From Oscillospiraceae bacterium (GTDB taxonomy: Bacteria > Bacillota > Clostridia > Oscillospirales > CAG-272), in the NCBI GenBank assembly GCA_015063895.1, contig SVTG01000012.1:1-55269 (forward strand): 55,269 bases of DNA, written 5' to 3'. Shown here piece after piece: positions 29,050-39,199 of the stretch. Position 1 is the stretch's first letter; each line of letters opens with the position of its first letter. The position numbers were made by a program, and so were the translations under genes. The notes under the pieces are model-generated. The model made no database searches. It was not told the DNA's origin and saw nothing but the letters and a program-made list of their open reading frames with translations.

Positions 29050-30682
29050 TTTTATTCTCCTTGTGTGATAAATGGCACCGATCAAGCACACGGCACAGCA
29101 GCTTGCCGCACGGCAGATCTATCAGATCATCACGCTCCACCGCGCCGAGCAGCAGTGCCAGCGGCGCGTAAAGCAATCCTACAAACAATATCAGTAGCGG
29201 CACCTGCCACACGGCATAGCCGAGCTTTAAGATCAGGAAGCGGTAAAGAGCGCCACCCAAAAGTGAGGCTGACAGCGCCGCCAGCAAGGGGCGCAAAAAG
29301 GCACCCGGGGTAAACAAACGGTAAGTCGCCACGCGCGACAATGCTGCGGTATTCAGCAGCAAAACCACCAGATTGCAAGCAAGCGTGCTCAGCGGCGCAC
29401 CAAAGATACCAACCTGCGGCACGCCCAGCAAAAAAGCCTCCAGCAGGAGCTTTACCGAGGCACCGATCAGCATGGAATATACGGGAAAAGCGGTTTTACC
29501 TGCCGCCTGCAGCGCAGCGCTTGTCAGCGCAATCAGAGCCGTGGGCAAAAGCGCCGGTGCCAGCACCGACAAAAGTGGGGCGGCAATACGAACAGCCTCG
29601 CCTTGCCCAAAAAACAGCAAGCCAAGCACAGGCTCTGAAAACAGCGCAAGGCCACAGACAGCGGGAAGCGTCACCAAAGCGATCAGGCGCGCAGCGCCAC
29701 CGAAGGCCGCCTGTGCGGCTTGTTGATCTCCCTTTGCAAGCGCGGCACTTAAGATTGGCACGAGCGAGAGCGTAACGGGCGTGAGCAAGGCCGGCACGAG
29801 ATTATACAGCGGCACGGCCAGATTGCCGTAGCTGCTATACAAAAGATTTGCCACGGCAGGGGCAAATCCCACCGCCTGCAAGCGTGCTGAGATCAGAGCG
29901 GTATCTACCAGCGTCACAAGCCCCATCACAGCGGCGCTGCAGGTCACGGGCAGGGCCACGCGCACCACCGCCGATAAGGCGTGGCGCTTTTGAAGCGAGC
30001 ACGCCGCACCCGACACAAACAAACGGCGGCGGCAGCAAATAAGCCACAGCAAAAGCGAAAGGGCCGAGAGCACCGTGCCAAGTGTAATACCCAAAATAGC
30101 TGCTGCAGCCACAGTAGGCGTATCCAGTCCACGGGCCCTTGCCATGCTTGCCAACAAAATGCCGAAGATCAGCTTAGAGGCGGCTTCAAGCACCTCACAA
30201 AGTGCCGACGGAAGCATGATATGGTGTCCCTGAAACAACCCACGCACAGCGCCCGTAAAGGCAGAAAGAAAAAGTGCGGGGGCAATGGCGATGAGCGACC
30301 GTGCTGCTTCAGGCATTGCCAGCAGCGCGGCAATTTGCGGTGCAAAGAGCACCATAACAGCGGCAAGCACCGCGCCAAGTGCCAAAAAAGCAGCAAGTGC
30401 CACGCCAAAAATACGCGACACCGCGCCCCCCTCACCTCGCGCGACACGGTGTGACACGAGAAGAGAAAGCGCGGTGGGTAAGCCTGCGGCGCACAGAACA
30501 AACAGTAAGGAATATACGTGATAGGCCGCGAGAAAATACGCCATACCGCCAACACCAACGATAGCCAGCAGCGGTATTTTATAAAAAAGACCGATGATCT
30601 TGGCCAAGAGTGTCGCGGGCGTGAGGATCATCACCCCACGCATCAGCTTATTTTCTCTGCCCGGTGACGGTATTACTGACAA
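29006..30682 (-). CDS. SpoVB/YabM-like lipid-linked oligosaccharide flippase
   Basis: A 558-residue MOP-superfamily exporter with about 14 membrane helices. The start region MRGVMILTPATLLAKIIGLF and FYKIPLLAIVG are typical of SpoVB/YabM/MurJ-type flippases that export lipid-linked cell-wall precursors. SpoVB is needed for spore cortex; YabM sits beside yabN/mazG in Bacillus, as here. The TTG at 30682 is chosen because AAGGAG lies nine bases upstream. A basic C-terminal tail extends into mazG. SpoVB and vegetative MurJ function cannot be separated from sequence. Confidence 0.85.
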   Translation of the reverse strand: MSVIPSPGRENKLMRGVMILTPATLLAKIIGLFYKIPLLAIVGVGGMAYFLAAYHVYSLLFVLCAAGLPTALSLLVSHRVARGEGGAVSRIFGVALAAFLALGAVLAAVMVLFAPQIAALLAMPEAARSLIAIAPALFLSAFTGAVRGLFQGHHIMLPSALCEVLEAASKLIFGILLASMARARGLDTPTVAAAAILGITLGTVLSALSLLLWLICCRRRLFVSGAACSLQKRHALSAVVRVALPVTCSAAVMGLVTLVDTALISARLQAVGFAPAVANLLYSSYGNLAVPLYNLVPALLTPVTLSLVPILSAALAKGDQQAAQAAFGGAARLIALVTLPAVCGLALFSEPVLGLLFFGQGEAVRIAAPLLSVLAPALLPTALIALTSAALQAAGKTAFPVYSMLIGASVKLLLEAFLLGVPQVGIFGAPLSTLACNLVVLLLNTAALSRVATYRLFTPGAFLRPLLAALSASLLGGALYRFLILKLGYAVWQVPLLILFVGLLYAPLALLLGAVERDDLIDLPCGKLLCRVLDRCHLSHKENKNDKRRKIAADIGQK

Positions 30683-30718
30683 AATGCATCACTCCTTGAG
30701 GGGAGCGACACGCAATAC

Positions 30719-32206
30719 TCAGAATCCACGCTCCCTATAAAATGACACAATCTGCTCGTGCCGGTCATGCCCAATGCCGTTATCCAGATATTCATACGGA
30801 TATTTGGGATTGAACAGGCGCGTGATCACGGTTTTTTTGCCACTTTCGGGGGCGGCGTATTCCATGAGCTTTGTAACAGCCCCCGCGCCCGCGGCAAAGA
30901 TCGAGTGGACCTCCTCCATCATATAGATGTTATACAGTCCCTCAAGCCCCGGCTTGGCGAAGCCGACGTTTTCGTAGTTGCCTACCATATTTTTCTGGCG
31001 GTACATATAATACGGCAAATAGCCTGACTCCGCAGCACGGATCTGCGAATAATCCACGCACTTTCCGGCATCGCCGCCGCGCAGATTATACACACGGTTA
31101 TCCTGCCGCAGGATCTCGGCCGCACGCTTCACGCAAAAGGTATGTACGGTGATATTCTCGGGATCAAGGCGCAGAATTTCATCAAAGGTGGCGGAAAACG
31201 TGGTGAAGGTATCACCGGGAAGACCCACGATCAGATCGGTGTTGATACATTTTATGCCCGATCTCTTTGCAATATCATACGCACGGTAAAAATCCTCAGT
31301 GGTATGCGAGCGACCGATGCCGTGCAGCACCTCATCGCAAAGCGTTTGAGGATTTACGCACACACGCGTGACGCCGTAAGCCTTTGCGATGGCCATTTTT
31401 TCGGCGTCTATGGTATCGGGACGACCGCTTTCGAGCGTAAACTCAAGCAGTGCCGACACGTCGGTGCCCTCGTTCACCACCTCCAGAAGCTCACGCAGCT
31501 GGGGCGCGGTCAGGATCGTAGGCGTACCGCCGCCGATATATACCGTAAGCACGCGCAGGCCGAGCTCCTTGATGATGCGGAATTTTTCGCGTATTTCCTC
31601 CTTCAGAAGCACCAGATAATCGGGAATAAGGGATAACAGGCGCCTCGAGGTATAGGAAACAAAGGAGCAATAAGAGCAACGCGACGGGCAAAACGGAATG
31701 GAAATATAAACGCTGCAATCGCGCAGCTCGGGTGTACCGATGATCTGCTGCTCACGAAGTGCAACGTCAGTGGCCAGTGCCGCCTTCTTCGGGATCACCA
31801 GATAATCCGAGGCGAGCATCTTTTTGGTGCGCGTCTTGCTGTTGCCCTTCAGGAGCAATTCGGTGGCGACCTTGGAGGGGCGCACGCCTGTCAGCATGCC
31901 CCATGAGGGACGGTAATGCAGGATCTCACCCGCTGCTGCCAAAATCACGTGACCGATAACAATCTTACGCTGACGATCGGCCGTCAGATCCTCGCGGTAA
32001 GGCAGAAGCTTATCGGCAGTAGCAGTCTTTCCCTCGCAGGTGAGCGTGACCCTTGCGTGCACACCCTCCTCACCCTCACTAACACAAAGATACAGGGTGT
32101 GCGGATCCTCCTCATCGGGAGCTGTAAATTTTTCACCGGGGAAAAATATCATGCAAAGCGTTTGCACGTAATAGGCGTTGATATTGCCCTCAATGTGGAG
32201 CTTCAT
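30719..32206 (-). CDS. hemZ: Oxygen-independent coproporphyrinogen dehydrogenase HemZ
   Basis: A 495-residue radical SAM protein. After an N-terminal domain with PSWGMLTGVRPSK comes the cluster motif CPSRCSYCSF (CxxxCxxC) and the SAM loop GGGTP. HemZ oxidatively decarboxylates coproporphyrinogen III in haem synthesis, although many Clostridia carry it without a full haem pathway. It overlaps dtd by 4 bases. Other radical SAM activities are possible. Confidence 0.88.
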   Translation of the reverse strand: MKLHIEGNINAYYVQTLCMIFFPGEKFTAPDEEDPHTLYLCVSEGEEGVHARVTLTCEGKTATADKLLPYREDLTADRQRKIVIGHVILAAAGEILHYRPSWGMLTGVRPSKVATELLLKGNSKTRTKKMLASDYLVIPKKAALATDVALREQQIIGTPELRDCSVYISIPFCPSRCSYCSFVSYTSRRLLSLIPDYLVLLKEEIREKFRIIKELGLRVLTVYIGGGTPTILTAPQLRELLEVVNEGTDVSALLEFTLESGRPDTIDAEKMAIAKAYGVTRVCVNPQTLCDEVLHGIGRSHTTEDFYRAYDIAKRSGIKCINTDLIVGLPGDTFTTFSATFDEILRLDPENITVHTFCVKRAAEILRQDNRVYNLRGGDAGKCVDYSQIRAAESGYLPYYMYRQKNMVGNYENVGFAKPGLEGLYNIYMMEEVHSIFAAGAGAVTKLMEYAAPESGKKTVITRLFNPKYPYEYLDNGIGHDRHEQIVSFYRERGF

Positions 32207-32676
32207 GCACGTATCCCCCCTTTTGTCCTTAATACTTTACTGTCCATAACAATAGTGATAGGCCCGTCGGCCTCCATATCAATATCCATATGCGCGCCAA
32301 AACGCCCACGGGCAACCTCGCGCGAAAGTGCATCTGAGAGCAGACGGCAAAATTCGTCGTAGAGCGCCGAGGCCACGTCGGGGGCGGCGGCACCGAAATA
32401 CGAAGGACGGTTGCCGTGTGCATAATCCGCCAACAGCGTAAAATTGGAGATCACCAGCGCCCCACCCGCCACAGCGGTCAGCGAGAGATTCATTTTATCA
32501 TTTTCATCGCAAAAAATGCGACAGGCGGCGATCTTTTTGGCAAGGCAGGCGGCATCACCGACGGTGTCCTCTGCGCTGACGCCAAGCAAGATCATCAGTC
32601 CCTGATCAATACTGCCAACGACCTCGCCTTCAACGCGCACAGCGGCGCGACTGACACGCTGTAATACGGCTATCAC
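32203..32676 (-). CDS. dtd: D-aminoacyl-tRNA deacylase
   Basis: A 157-residue protein of the DTD family, which removes D-amino acids and glycine from mischarged tRNAs. It starts MIAVLQRVSRAAVRVEG and shows LLGVSAEDT, ISNFTLLAD (usually SQFTL) and GPITIVMDS, the counterpart of the NxGPVT motif. Slightly longer than the usual 145-150 residues. It overlaps rel and hemZ by 4 bases each. Confidence 0.95.
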   Translation of the reverse strand: MIAVLQRVSRAAVRVEGEVVGSIDQGLMILLGVSAEDTVGDAACLAKKIAACRIFCDENDKMNLSLTAVAGGALVISNFTLLADYAHGNRPSYFGAAAPDVASALYDEFCRLLSDALSREVARGRFGAHMDIDMEADGPITIVMDSKVLRTKGGIRA

Positions 32677-34898
32677 GAGAAACCTCTTCCAATGTCGATC
32701 ACGTCCTTCAGGCCCTTCAGGCGAGATACGATCGAGTGATAGTGATCAACATTCTTACAACTGATTTTCAAATTAACAACGATGCGACCGTCGTTACGCT
32801 TTTGCGTGTTCACCTGCAGCAAAAGCACCTTCATATCTGCCAGCGCCATAGTGATCTCTGCCAGGATCGTAAGGCTGCTGTAAGCATAGATCTGCACCAA
32901 TGCCTCGTAAACGTCCGTGGAGGTCTCGCTATTACCGCGCTCCCAATGTGCCTCCACCCAACGGTCCTTATCCTCGGGCTTCTTCATGCCCGTTTCAACG
33001 TTCGGGCAATCGATCTTGTGAATAGAGATGCCAAAGCCTTTGGTGATAAAGCCGATCACACCATCACCCGGCAACGGATTACAGCACTTGGCAAACTTGA
33101 CCTGACAGCCATGCTCACCGTCAACGACGATACCGCTGTTATGACGCATATGACGCGGCTTTTCGGCCACGCGGATATCCTCCACCACCAGCGGCGGCGC
33201 CTTTTCCTCAACGGCCTCGGGACGCACGACCTTATCAAATTCCTCGCGCAAGCGCGTGGCGATCTTGCTCACGGTAAGACCGCCGTAGCCGATCGTATTA
33301 AACAGATCCTCCGCGCTGGCATACCCCACACGCTGGGCGGTCGCGCCGATGATCTCGTTGCGCTGCGCTTCGTTGGTGGGGCGGCCGAATTTCTTCAGCT
33401 CCATTTCAATGGCTGCACGGCCAACCACAATGTTATCGGCACGCTTTTCCTTCTTAAACCACGCACGGATCTTACTGCGCGCCTGACCCGTTTTTACAAT
33501 ATTCAGCCAGTCGCGCGAGGGGCCTTTGGAGGCGCCCGACGTAATGATCTCAACGATCTCGCCGTTTTGCGGCACGCGGTCGATCGGCACGATCATGCCG
33601 TTGATCTTCGCGCCTGTCATCTTATTGCCGACCGCCGAGTGGATCGCATAGGCAAAGTCGATCACGGTGGCGCCCTTGGTCAGGGTGATCACATCACCCT
33701 TAGGAGTAAAGACAAAGGTTTCGTCCTGGAATACGTCGGTTTTGAAAACGTCGATAAATTCATCGGGATCGCGTGTATCCTCCTCACTTTCAAGCAGGCG
33801 AGATACCCACGCAAGCTTTTTATCCATATCCTCGCGGCTCTGCGCGCCCGACTTGTACTTCCAGTGCGCGGCGATACCGAACTCGGCGATCGCGTGCATC
33901 TCATGCGTGCGGATCTGCACCTCAAAGGGCACGCCGAAGCGACCGATGACCGTGGTGTGCAAGGAACGGTAAAGGTTGGGCTTAGGGGTAGAGATATAGT
34001 CCTTGAAGCGCCCGGGAACAGAGTGGTACATCTCGTGGATCAGGCCAAGCGCCGTGTAGCATTCAAGCTCGGTATCCACAATGATGCGCAGCGCGTAAAA
34101 GTCGTAGATCTCATCAAAGCTCTTGTTCTGGGTATACATCTTCTTGTAGATGCTATATACCGATTTAATGCGCCCCTCGAGCGTATACGGAATATGGTTT
34201 TCCTCCATTTTTTCGCCAACCTGACGGCGAATATGCTCAATAAAATCCGTGTGGATACCGTATTTCTTTTCAATGTCCTGCTTGACCTCGCTGTATCCGT
34301 ACGGGTCAAGATACATCAGGCTTAAATTTTCAAGCTCCTGCTTGATACGCTGCATACCGAGGCGGTGTGCGAGCGGCGCGTAAATATGCATGGTCTCAAG
34401 CGCCGTGCTGCGCTGCTTGGCGTCGGATCTGGCACCGAGCGTGCGCATATTGTGCAATCGGTCGCAAAGCTTGATGAAAATAACGCGCACGTCCTTGGAC
34501 ATAGCAAGCAGCATTTTACGCAGAGTCTCAATATGCGCCTCTTCTTTGTTTTCAACCTCCAGCAAAACGATCTTCGTCAGTCCGTCAACGATCAGGGCAA
34601 CGTCCGCGCCGAAGCGCTTTTCTATTTCCCTGAGGCTGGTTTTGTCGGCGCAATCCTCCACGGTGTCGTGCAAAAGGGCGGCGCAGATCGAATCCGAATC
34701 GAGCCCCAGCCCCGCCACGATCTCGGCAACGGCGATCGGGTGAGAGATATAGGCATCACCGCTTTTGCGCCACTGCCCCTCGTGCAGCATGGCGGCATAT
34801 TCGTATGCGGTGGTGATCTTGGCTATATTATAGTTATTGCCCGACGCGTTTAAAATTTCAAACAAACGGGCGATATCGCTATACGCGGCACTTGCCAT
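32673..34898 (-). CDS. rel: Bifunctional (p)ppGpp synthetase/hydrolase
   Basis: A 741-residue long RSH enzyme. The HD hydrolase domain contains LLHDTVEDC at about 75-83, the synthetase domain has DFYALRIIVDT and YRSLHTTVIG, followed by TGS (VFTPKGDVITLTKG) and a C-terminal ACT domain. It makes and degrades the stringent-response alarmone. It lies in one co-directional block with recJ and, further upstream, the c-di-AMP cyclase gene. Start GGGAGG lies just before the ATG. Confidence 0.97.
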   Translation of the reverse strand: MASAAYSDIARLFEILNASGNNYNIAKITTAYEYAAMLHEGQWRKSGDAYISHPIAVAEIVAGLGLDSDSICAALLHDTVEDCADKTSLREIEKRFGADVALIVDGLTKIVLLEVENKEEAHIETLRKMLLAMSKDVRVIFIKLCDRLHNMRTLGARSDAKQRSTALETMHIYAPLAHRLGMQRIKQELENLSLMYLDPYGYSEVKQDIEKKYGIHTDFIEHIRRQVGEKMEENHIPYTLEGRIKSVYSIYKKMYTQNKSFDEIYDFYALRIIVDTELECYTALGLIHEMYHSVPGRFKDYISTPKPNLYRSLHTTVIGRFGVPFEVQIRTHEMHAIAEFGIAAHWKYKSGAQSREDMDKKLAWVSRLLESEEDTRDPDEFIDVFKTDVFQDETFVFTPKGDVITLTKGATVIDFAYAIHSAVGNKMTGAKINGMIVPIDRVPQNGEIVEIITSGASKGPSRDWLNIVKTGQARSKIRAWFKKEKRADNIVVGRAAIEMELKKFGRPTNEAQRNEIIGATAQRVGYASAEDLFNTIGYGGLTVSKIATRLREEFDKVVRPEAVEEKAPPLVVEDIRVAEKPRHMRHNSGIVVDGEHGCQVKFAKCCNPLPGDGVIGFITKGFGISIHKIDCPNVETGMKKPEDKDRWVEAHWERGNSETSTDVYEALVQIYAYSSLTILAEITMALADMKVLLLQVNTQKRNDGRIVVNLKISCKNVDHYHSIVSRLKGLKDVIDIGRGFS

Positions 34899-34911
34899 CT
34901 TATGCCTCCCT

Positions 34912-37101
34912 TCAGCTTTGTCTCCTGCACCTTGTGCGCAGGCGCTTCAGAATCGCTGATTTTTCTATATTGGCCTTTTCGGCACGGGAATAAATTTCAA
35001 ATTTGAAAACACCCTCCACGGGCTCCTCAACGCCACAGATCTGCAGCTCGTTAAAGATCTCGAGCGTGTATCGAAGGCAAGGATAGGTGATTTTTCGCGG
35101 CGGTGCTACGTTAACCAGTGAAAAGAGCTCACCGTCGGTATAGGCGGTCCTGCCGCGCCCGTATTCGCGGCGCAGCGTCACGTAAACGTGTGCCAGCAGC
35201 TCACGGTCTGGCAAAATATTCTCGGCAGCATCAAAAGCATCACCGCCCGAAATTTCAGCATAACGGGCACGCCCTGACTCAAGCTCGGATTGATAGTCGG
35301 GGGTATAGCGAATATCCTGCACCGTCAGCTGCACCGAGCGCACGTCACGAAATTCGTTGATATCCACCGAGCAAAGCAGATCAACGTGCTCGCCCTCTCC
35401 ATAGGGGAAATCAAAGCGCGTCGTTGAGAAAAGCAAAGCATACAGCGCCCTGCCCCCCCGACTGACGGTCAGCTTCAAATGCTTGCCGCCGCCAAGCTCC
35501 GAAATGCGCTCCAGCACCACGTCACGCACTAAGAAACGGGGCGTCGGGTTGCCTGTTCCAAAGGGCTCCATCGTCGTCAGCGCCTCTGCCAGCGGCATCG
35601 TGATCTCCTCAAAGGGCAGCTCCATATCCACGTGTATGGGTGTACTGCTCTCAAGTGTTGCGGTCTTTGCTACGTACTCGTTGATGCGCGCACGGAAATC
35701 CGCTACGCGATCACGGCGCACGCTAAGACCTGCGGCCAGCTCGTGACCGCCGAATTTTACCAAAAGCTCCTCGCTGTCGGCCAAGGCCTCCACAAGATTG
35801 ACACCCTTCACACTGCGACCCGACCCCTTGCCCACGTCCTGTGCGCCGGCACCGCCCTCAGTGGCGCCGTCAAAGGTGATCAGAATCGAGGGCAGACCGT
35901 AGCGCTCCGTCACGCGAGAGGCCACGATACCGATAACGCCCTGACGCCAATGATCGGCCTCCAGCACCAGCACCTTGGTCGTCTCAAGATCAAATTCCTC
36001 GTCAATACGGCGGAAGACCTCCTCGGCCATGCGGTTTTCCTCTACCTGGCGCTGATGATTGATCTCACAGATCTCAGCAGCAAACGCCGTTGCCTTTTTG
36101 GCATTATCCGAAAGCAAAAGCTCCACGGCCAGCGTTGCATCACGCATACGGCCCGCAGCGTTCAAGCGCGGTGCCAGCGTAAAGCCGATAAAGGAGGCGC
36201 TGATCTTTTTACGGCGCGGAGCAGCGCCATCGGTACGCGTGCCTGCAGTGGCCTCGTCTATCAGGGCCTTGAGGCCTGCGCGATCGGTGCGACGCAGCTG
36301 CTCGATGCCGTATTTTACCATCACGCGGTTTTCATCAACAATAGGCATCACGTCGGCGATCGTACCGATGGCCATCAGGTCAGCATAACGCTCACACACA
36401 CGGCGCACGCCATCGACCTCGCGCTCGCCGCGCGAAAGAGCAAGACGGCTTTCAAAGGCCGTCACGAATTTAAAGGCAACGCCAACGCCTGCCAGCTCCT
36501 TGAAGGGATACGGGCAATCGGGGCGGTGAGGATTGACAACAGCCGCGGCCTCGGGCAACGGCAAGCGACACTCGTGGTGATCGGTAATGATCATATCAAT
36601 GCCGAGGGCGGCAGCATAACGTGCCTCCTCATTTGCCGTAATACCCGTATCTACCGTGATGATGCAGGTAACGCCTTCCTCTGCCAGCTTATCAATGGCC
36701 GTAGCAGAAAGACCGTAGCCCTCACCCATACGGCTGGGAATATAATAACCAACGGTAGCGCCAAGGTCGGTCAGATACAAATAAAGCAGACTGACGGAGG
36801 TTACGCCATCCACATCGTAATCACCGTAGATCACGATCTTTTCATCTCTTTCAAGCGCCTTTTGCAATCGCGTCACCGCTTTATCCATATCCTTCATCAA
36901 AAAGGGGTTATGTAAAACGGTATCACTGCACGCGAAAAAGCGCGTGGCAAGATCGGGGGTAGAATAGCCGCGACGGCACAGCAACCGTGCCAGAATCGGC
37001 GAAATGCCAAGTGCCTGAACAAGTGTCAGGACGTCGTTTTGCTCTGTAGGTGCAGGTGCTGTCAGCTCCCAAATCTTTTGTTTTTTCTTATGATCTGCCA
37101 C
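34912..37101 (-). CDS. recJ: Single-stranded-DNA-specific exonuclease RecJ
   Basis: A 729-residue DHH-family nuclease. Motifs include IYGDYDVDGVTS, TVDTGI, ITDHHECR, HRPDCPYPF and GGHELAAGLSV of the DHHA1 part. RecJ degrades single strands 5' to 3' in recombination and mismatch repair. It is longer than E. coli RecJ because of a C-terminal region of about 150 residues, as in Bacillus-type RecJ. It precedes rel by 13 bases. Confidence 0.95.
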   Translation of the reverse strand: MADHKKKQKIWELTAPAPTEQNDVLTLVQALGISPILARLLCRRGYSTPDLATRFFACSDTVLHNPFLMKDMDKAVTRLQKALERDEKIVIYGDYDVDGVTSVSLLYLYLTDLGATVGYYIPSRMGEGYGLSATAIDKLAEEGVTCIITVDTGITANEEARYAAALGIDMIITDHHECRLPLPEAAAVVNPHRPDCPYPFKELAGVGVAFKFVTAFESRLALSRGEREVDGVRRVCERYADLMAIGTIADVMPIVDENRVMVKYGIEQLRRTDRAGLKALIDEATAGTRTDGAAPRRKKISASFIGFTLAPRLNAAGRMRDATLAVELLLSDNAKKATAFAAEICEINHQRQVEENRMAEEVFRRIDEEFDLETTKVLVLEADHWRQGVIGIVASRVTERYGLPSILITFDGATEGGAGAQDVGKGSGRSVKGVNLVEALADSEELLVKFGGHELAAGLSVRRDRVADFRARINEYVAKTATLESSTPIHVDMELPFEEITMPLAEALTTMEPFGTGNPTPRFLVRDVVLERISELGGGKHLKLTVSRGGRALYALLFSTTRFDFPYGEGEHVDLLCSVDINEFRDVRSVQLTVQDIRYTPDYQSELESGRARYAEISGGDAFDAAENILPDRELLAHVYVTLRREYGRGRTAYTDGELFSLVNVAPPRKITYPCLRYTLEIFNELQICGVEEPVEGVFKFEIYSRAEKANIEKSAILKRLRTRCRRQS

Positions 37102-37168
37102 GATTACTCCTTTCTGATGCGTCTTTTACGCATCGTTTTACGACTGCGGCAGTACACCGCAGGATCTA

Positions 37169-38794
37169 TTACAATGATTGCAAGGGCTGCCAGCGACCGA
37201 TAATGGCAAGCGCCGTTTTCAGCCCGTCAAGTGCTGCGCTGGTGATACCGCCGGCATACCCTGCGCCCTCCCCGACAGGAAAAATGCGATCGTGCGCCAA
37301 GGCGTTGCGTGCCTCGCCGCGCAAAATACGCAAGGGAGAGGAGGTGCGCGTTTCGGTACCTGTCAGCACCGCGTGAGGTGCGGCATAGCCACCGATCTTT
37401 TTATCAAAGGACGCCAGCCCTGTCTGTAGGCCCGACACCACAAAGGGCGGCAAAATACGGGACAGATCTGCGACACGCACGCGACCGCCACCGTAGGTCG
37501 GCTGCACGCGCGAGGGCGCGGTTCCCTGATAGCCGCCAAGAAAATCGCCAACGGTCTCCACAGGCGCCGCATACGCACCACCGCCTGCCCCGAAGGCCGC
37601 ACGCTCCAGCGCGCGCTGAAAATCAACGGCCCCCTGCACCGTACCGCCGACGTCATCGGGCGTCACGGAAACCAACACGGCGGCATTGGAATTTTCACCG
37701 TTGCGGGCATGATAGCTCATGCCGTTGACTACAACGCCCCCCTCCTCGGAGGCGGCCGTTACCACCTCGCCGCCCGGGCACATGCAAAACGTGTACACGC
37801 CGCGCGCACCGCGCGTATCGGACAGAGCGTATTCGGCAGGCCCCAGCAGCGGATGGCCGGCAAGGCTCCCGTAAAGGGCGCGATCCATATCCTCCCGACG
37901 GTGCTCAATACGCACACCGACGGAAAAGGGCTTAGGCTCAACGGACAAGCCGTGAGAAAGCAGCATTTCAAAGGTATCGCGTGCACTGTGTCCGATCGCC
38001 AGCACCAAGGCGCCTGTTTGGAAGTCACCCCGAGTGGTTTTGGCAACGACGGCACCGCCCTGCTCGCAAAAACCGTCAAGTCGCGTGCGATAAAGCACAC
38101 GACCGCCAAGCTCGGCGATGCGGGAAAGGATATTGTCAACCACCACACGCAAAATATCCGTGCCCACGTGCGGCTTGGCCTTGATCAGCACCTCACGGGG
38201 CGCACCGAAGGCAACAAGACGCTCAAGCACGTAATTACAAAGTGCGTCATTGACGCGCGTGACGAGCTTGCCGTCGGAAAAGGTACCCGCTCCGCCGGCG
38301 CCAAACTGAATATTGCTTTCGGTATCAAGCTCCCCCTGCAGGCGAAAGCGCTCGGTTTTAGCGGCGCGGGTCATCACGTCGTCACCGCGATCAATGAGAA
38401 TGGGCGCATACCCCCATTCAGCCAGCATCAGTGCGGCAAAAAGCCCCGCAGGCCCCATACCCACCACCAGAGGTGGTGCCTCTAATTTTTCATGGCCGCA
38501 CACGATCTGAGGCACGGCGCCCGAAAAGGGGCGAATACCGAGAGTGGCGGCTTTCTCCTCCTGAAAAAAAAGAGGCTCGTCAGCTGTGACGAGCACGGAG
38601 CAGACCTGCACGATCGCAGGCTTTTTTCGCGCATCGAGAGATTTTTTATAAAGGCGAAAATGAAGCCCCGTGACAGTATCGCACAGGCGCTTCATTTTCG
38701 TTTTTGCTATTCTTATCACTTCGCCCTCGGAGGCATCAAAGGGCAGGCGGATATCCGAAACTAAAAATTCGGTTCCCGATCTTGCCGGCTTCAT
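37169..38794 (-). CDS. FAD-dependent dehydrogenase (COG2509 type)
   Basis: A 541-residue flavoprotein. The N-terminal 90 residues precede the FAD-binding VVGMGPAGLFAALMLAEWGY; other blocks are GGAGTFSDGKLVTR, LVLAIGHSARDTFEML, YTFCMCPGGEVV and the C-terminal FPVGEGAGYAGGITSAALDG. This is the uncharacterised dehydrogenase family widespread in Clostridia, with no established substrate. It overlaps cdaR by 4 bases and precedes recJ by 67 bases, where a small GATGCGT hairpin lies. Confidence 0.88.
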   Translation of the reverse strand: MKPARSGTEFLVSDIRLPFDASEGEVIRIAKTKMKRLCDTVTGLHFRLYKKSLDARKKPAIVQVCSVLVTADEPLFFQEEKAATLGIRPFSGAVPQIVCGHEKLEAPPLVVGMGPAGLFAALMLAEWGYAPILIDRGDDVMTRAAKTERFRLQGELDTESNIQFGAGGAGTFSDGKLVTRVNDALCNYVLERLVAFGAPREVLIKAKPHVGTDILRVVVDNILSRIAELGGRVLYRTRLDGFCEQGGAVVAKTTRGDFQTGALVLAIGHSARDTFEMLLSHGLSVEPKPFSVGVRIEHRREDMDRALYGSLAGHPLLGPAEYALSDTRGARGVYTFCMCPGGEVVTAASEEGGVVVNGMSYHARNGENSNAAVLVSVTPDDVGGTVQGAVDFQRALERAAFGAGGGAYAAPVETVGDFLGGYQGTAPSRVQPTYGGGRVRVADLSRILPPFVVSGLQTGLASFDKKIGGYAAPHAVLTGTETRTSSPLRILRGEARNALAHDRIFPVGEGAGYAGGITSAALDGLKTALAIIGRWQPLQSL

Positions 38795-39183
38795 TTGTGC
38801 GTTACCGTCAGTGTAAGGCTCAGATCCTGCACAAGAGCCACGCCCTCGGGCAGAACCAGATCGGCAAGCTCTACCGCATACGTGCCGCTTTCGTTCGCGG
38901 CAGCGGGAACGGTGACCTGAATGCTTTCAGCCTTTTTGAGAAAGTACGTCGCACCGCTGACCTCAAGCGCGGTATCGGAGAGCACGTAGGTATAAGCGGC
39001 ATCACCGCCCGTGAGCTCCAGCGACACGTAAGCCGTGTCGTCTGCGTTCATCACCAAAAGCCAGATAAGGAGCGCCAGCATCAGGCAAACAAGGCCTGCG
39101 ACGATCAGTGACACATGACTGCGATGCGGCGTATATTCGCTTTGTTCCATAGCAATGTCGGCATTTTCATGTTTGCGATTCAT
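38791..39183 (-). CDS. cdaR: CdaR (YbbR-domain) protein, much reduced
   Basis: A 130-residue protein: about 30 polar residues, one membrane helix (VSLIVAGLVCLMLALLIWLL) and an extracytoplasmic beta-rich region matching about one YbbR repeat (SIQVTVPAAANESGTYAVEL). CdaR regulates the c-di-AMP cyclase encoded immediately upstream. Bacillus CdaR has four YbbR repeats and over 450 residues, so this is a minimal form. The ATG at 39183 follows GGGGGGAG. The stop is intact and overlaps the next gene by 4 bases, so it is not a broken gene. Confidence 0.82.
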   Translation of the reverse strand: MNRKHENADIAMEQSEYTPHRSHVSLIVAGLVCLMLALLIWLLVMNADDTAYVSLELTGGDAAYTYVLSDTALEVSGATYFLKKAESIQVTVPAAANESGTYAVELADLVLPEGVALVQDLSLTLTVTHK

Positions 39184-39199
39184 CTTGACTCCTCCCCCC

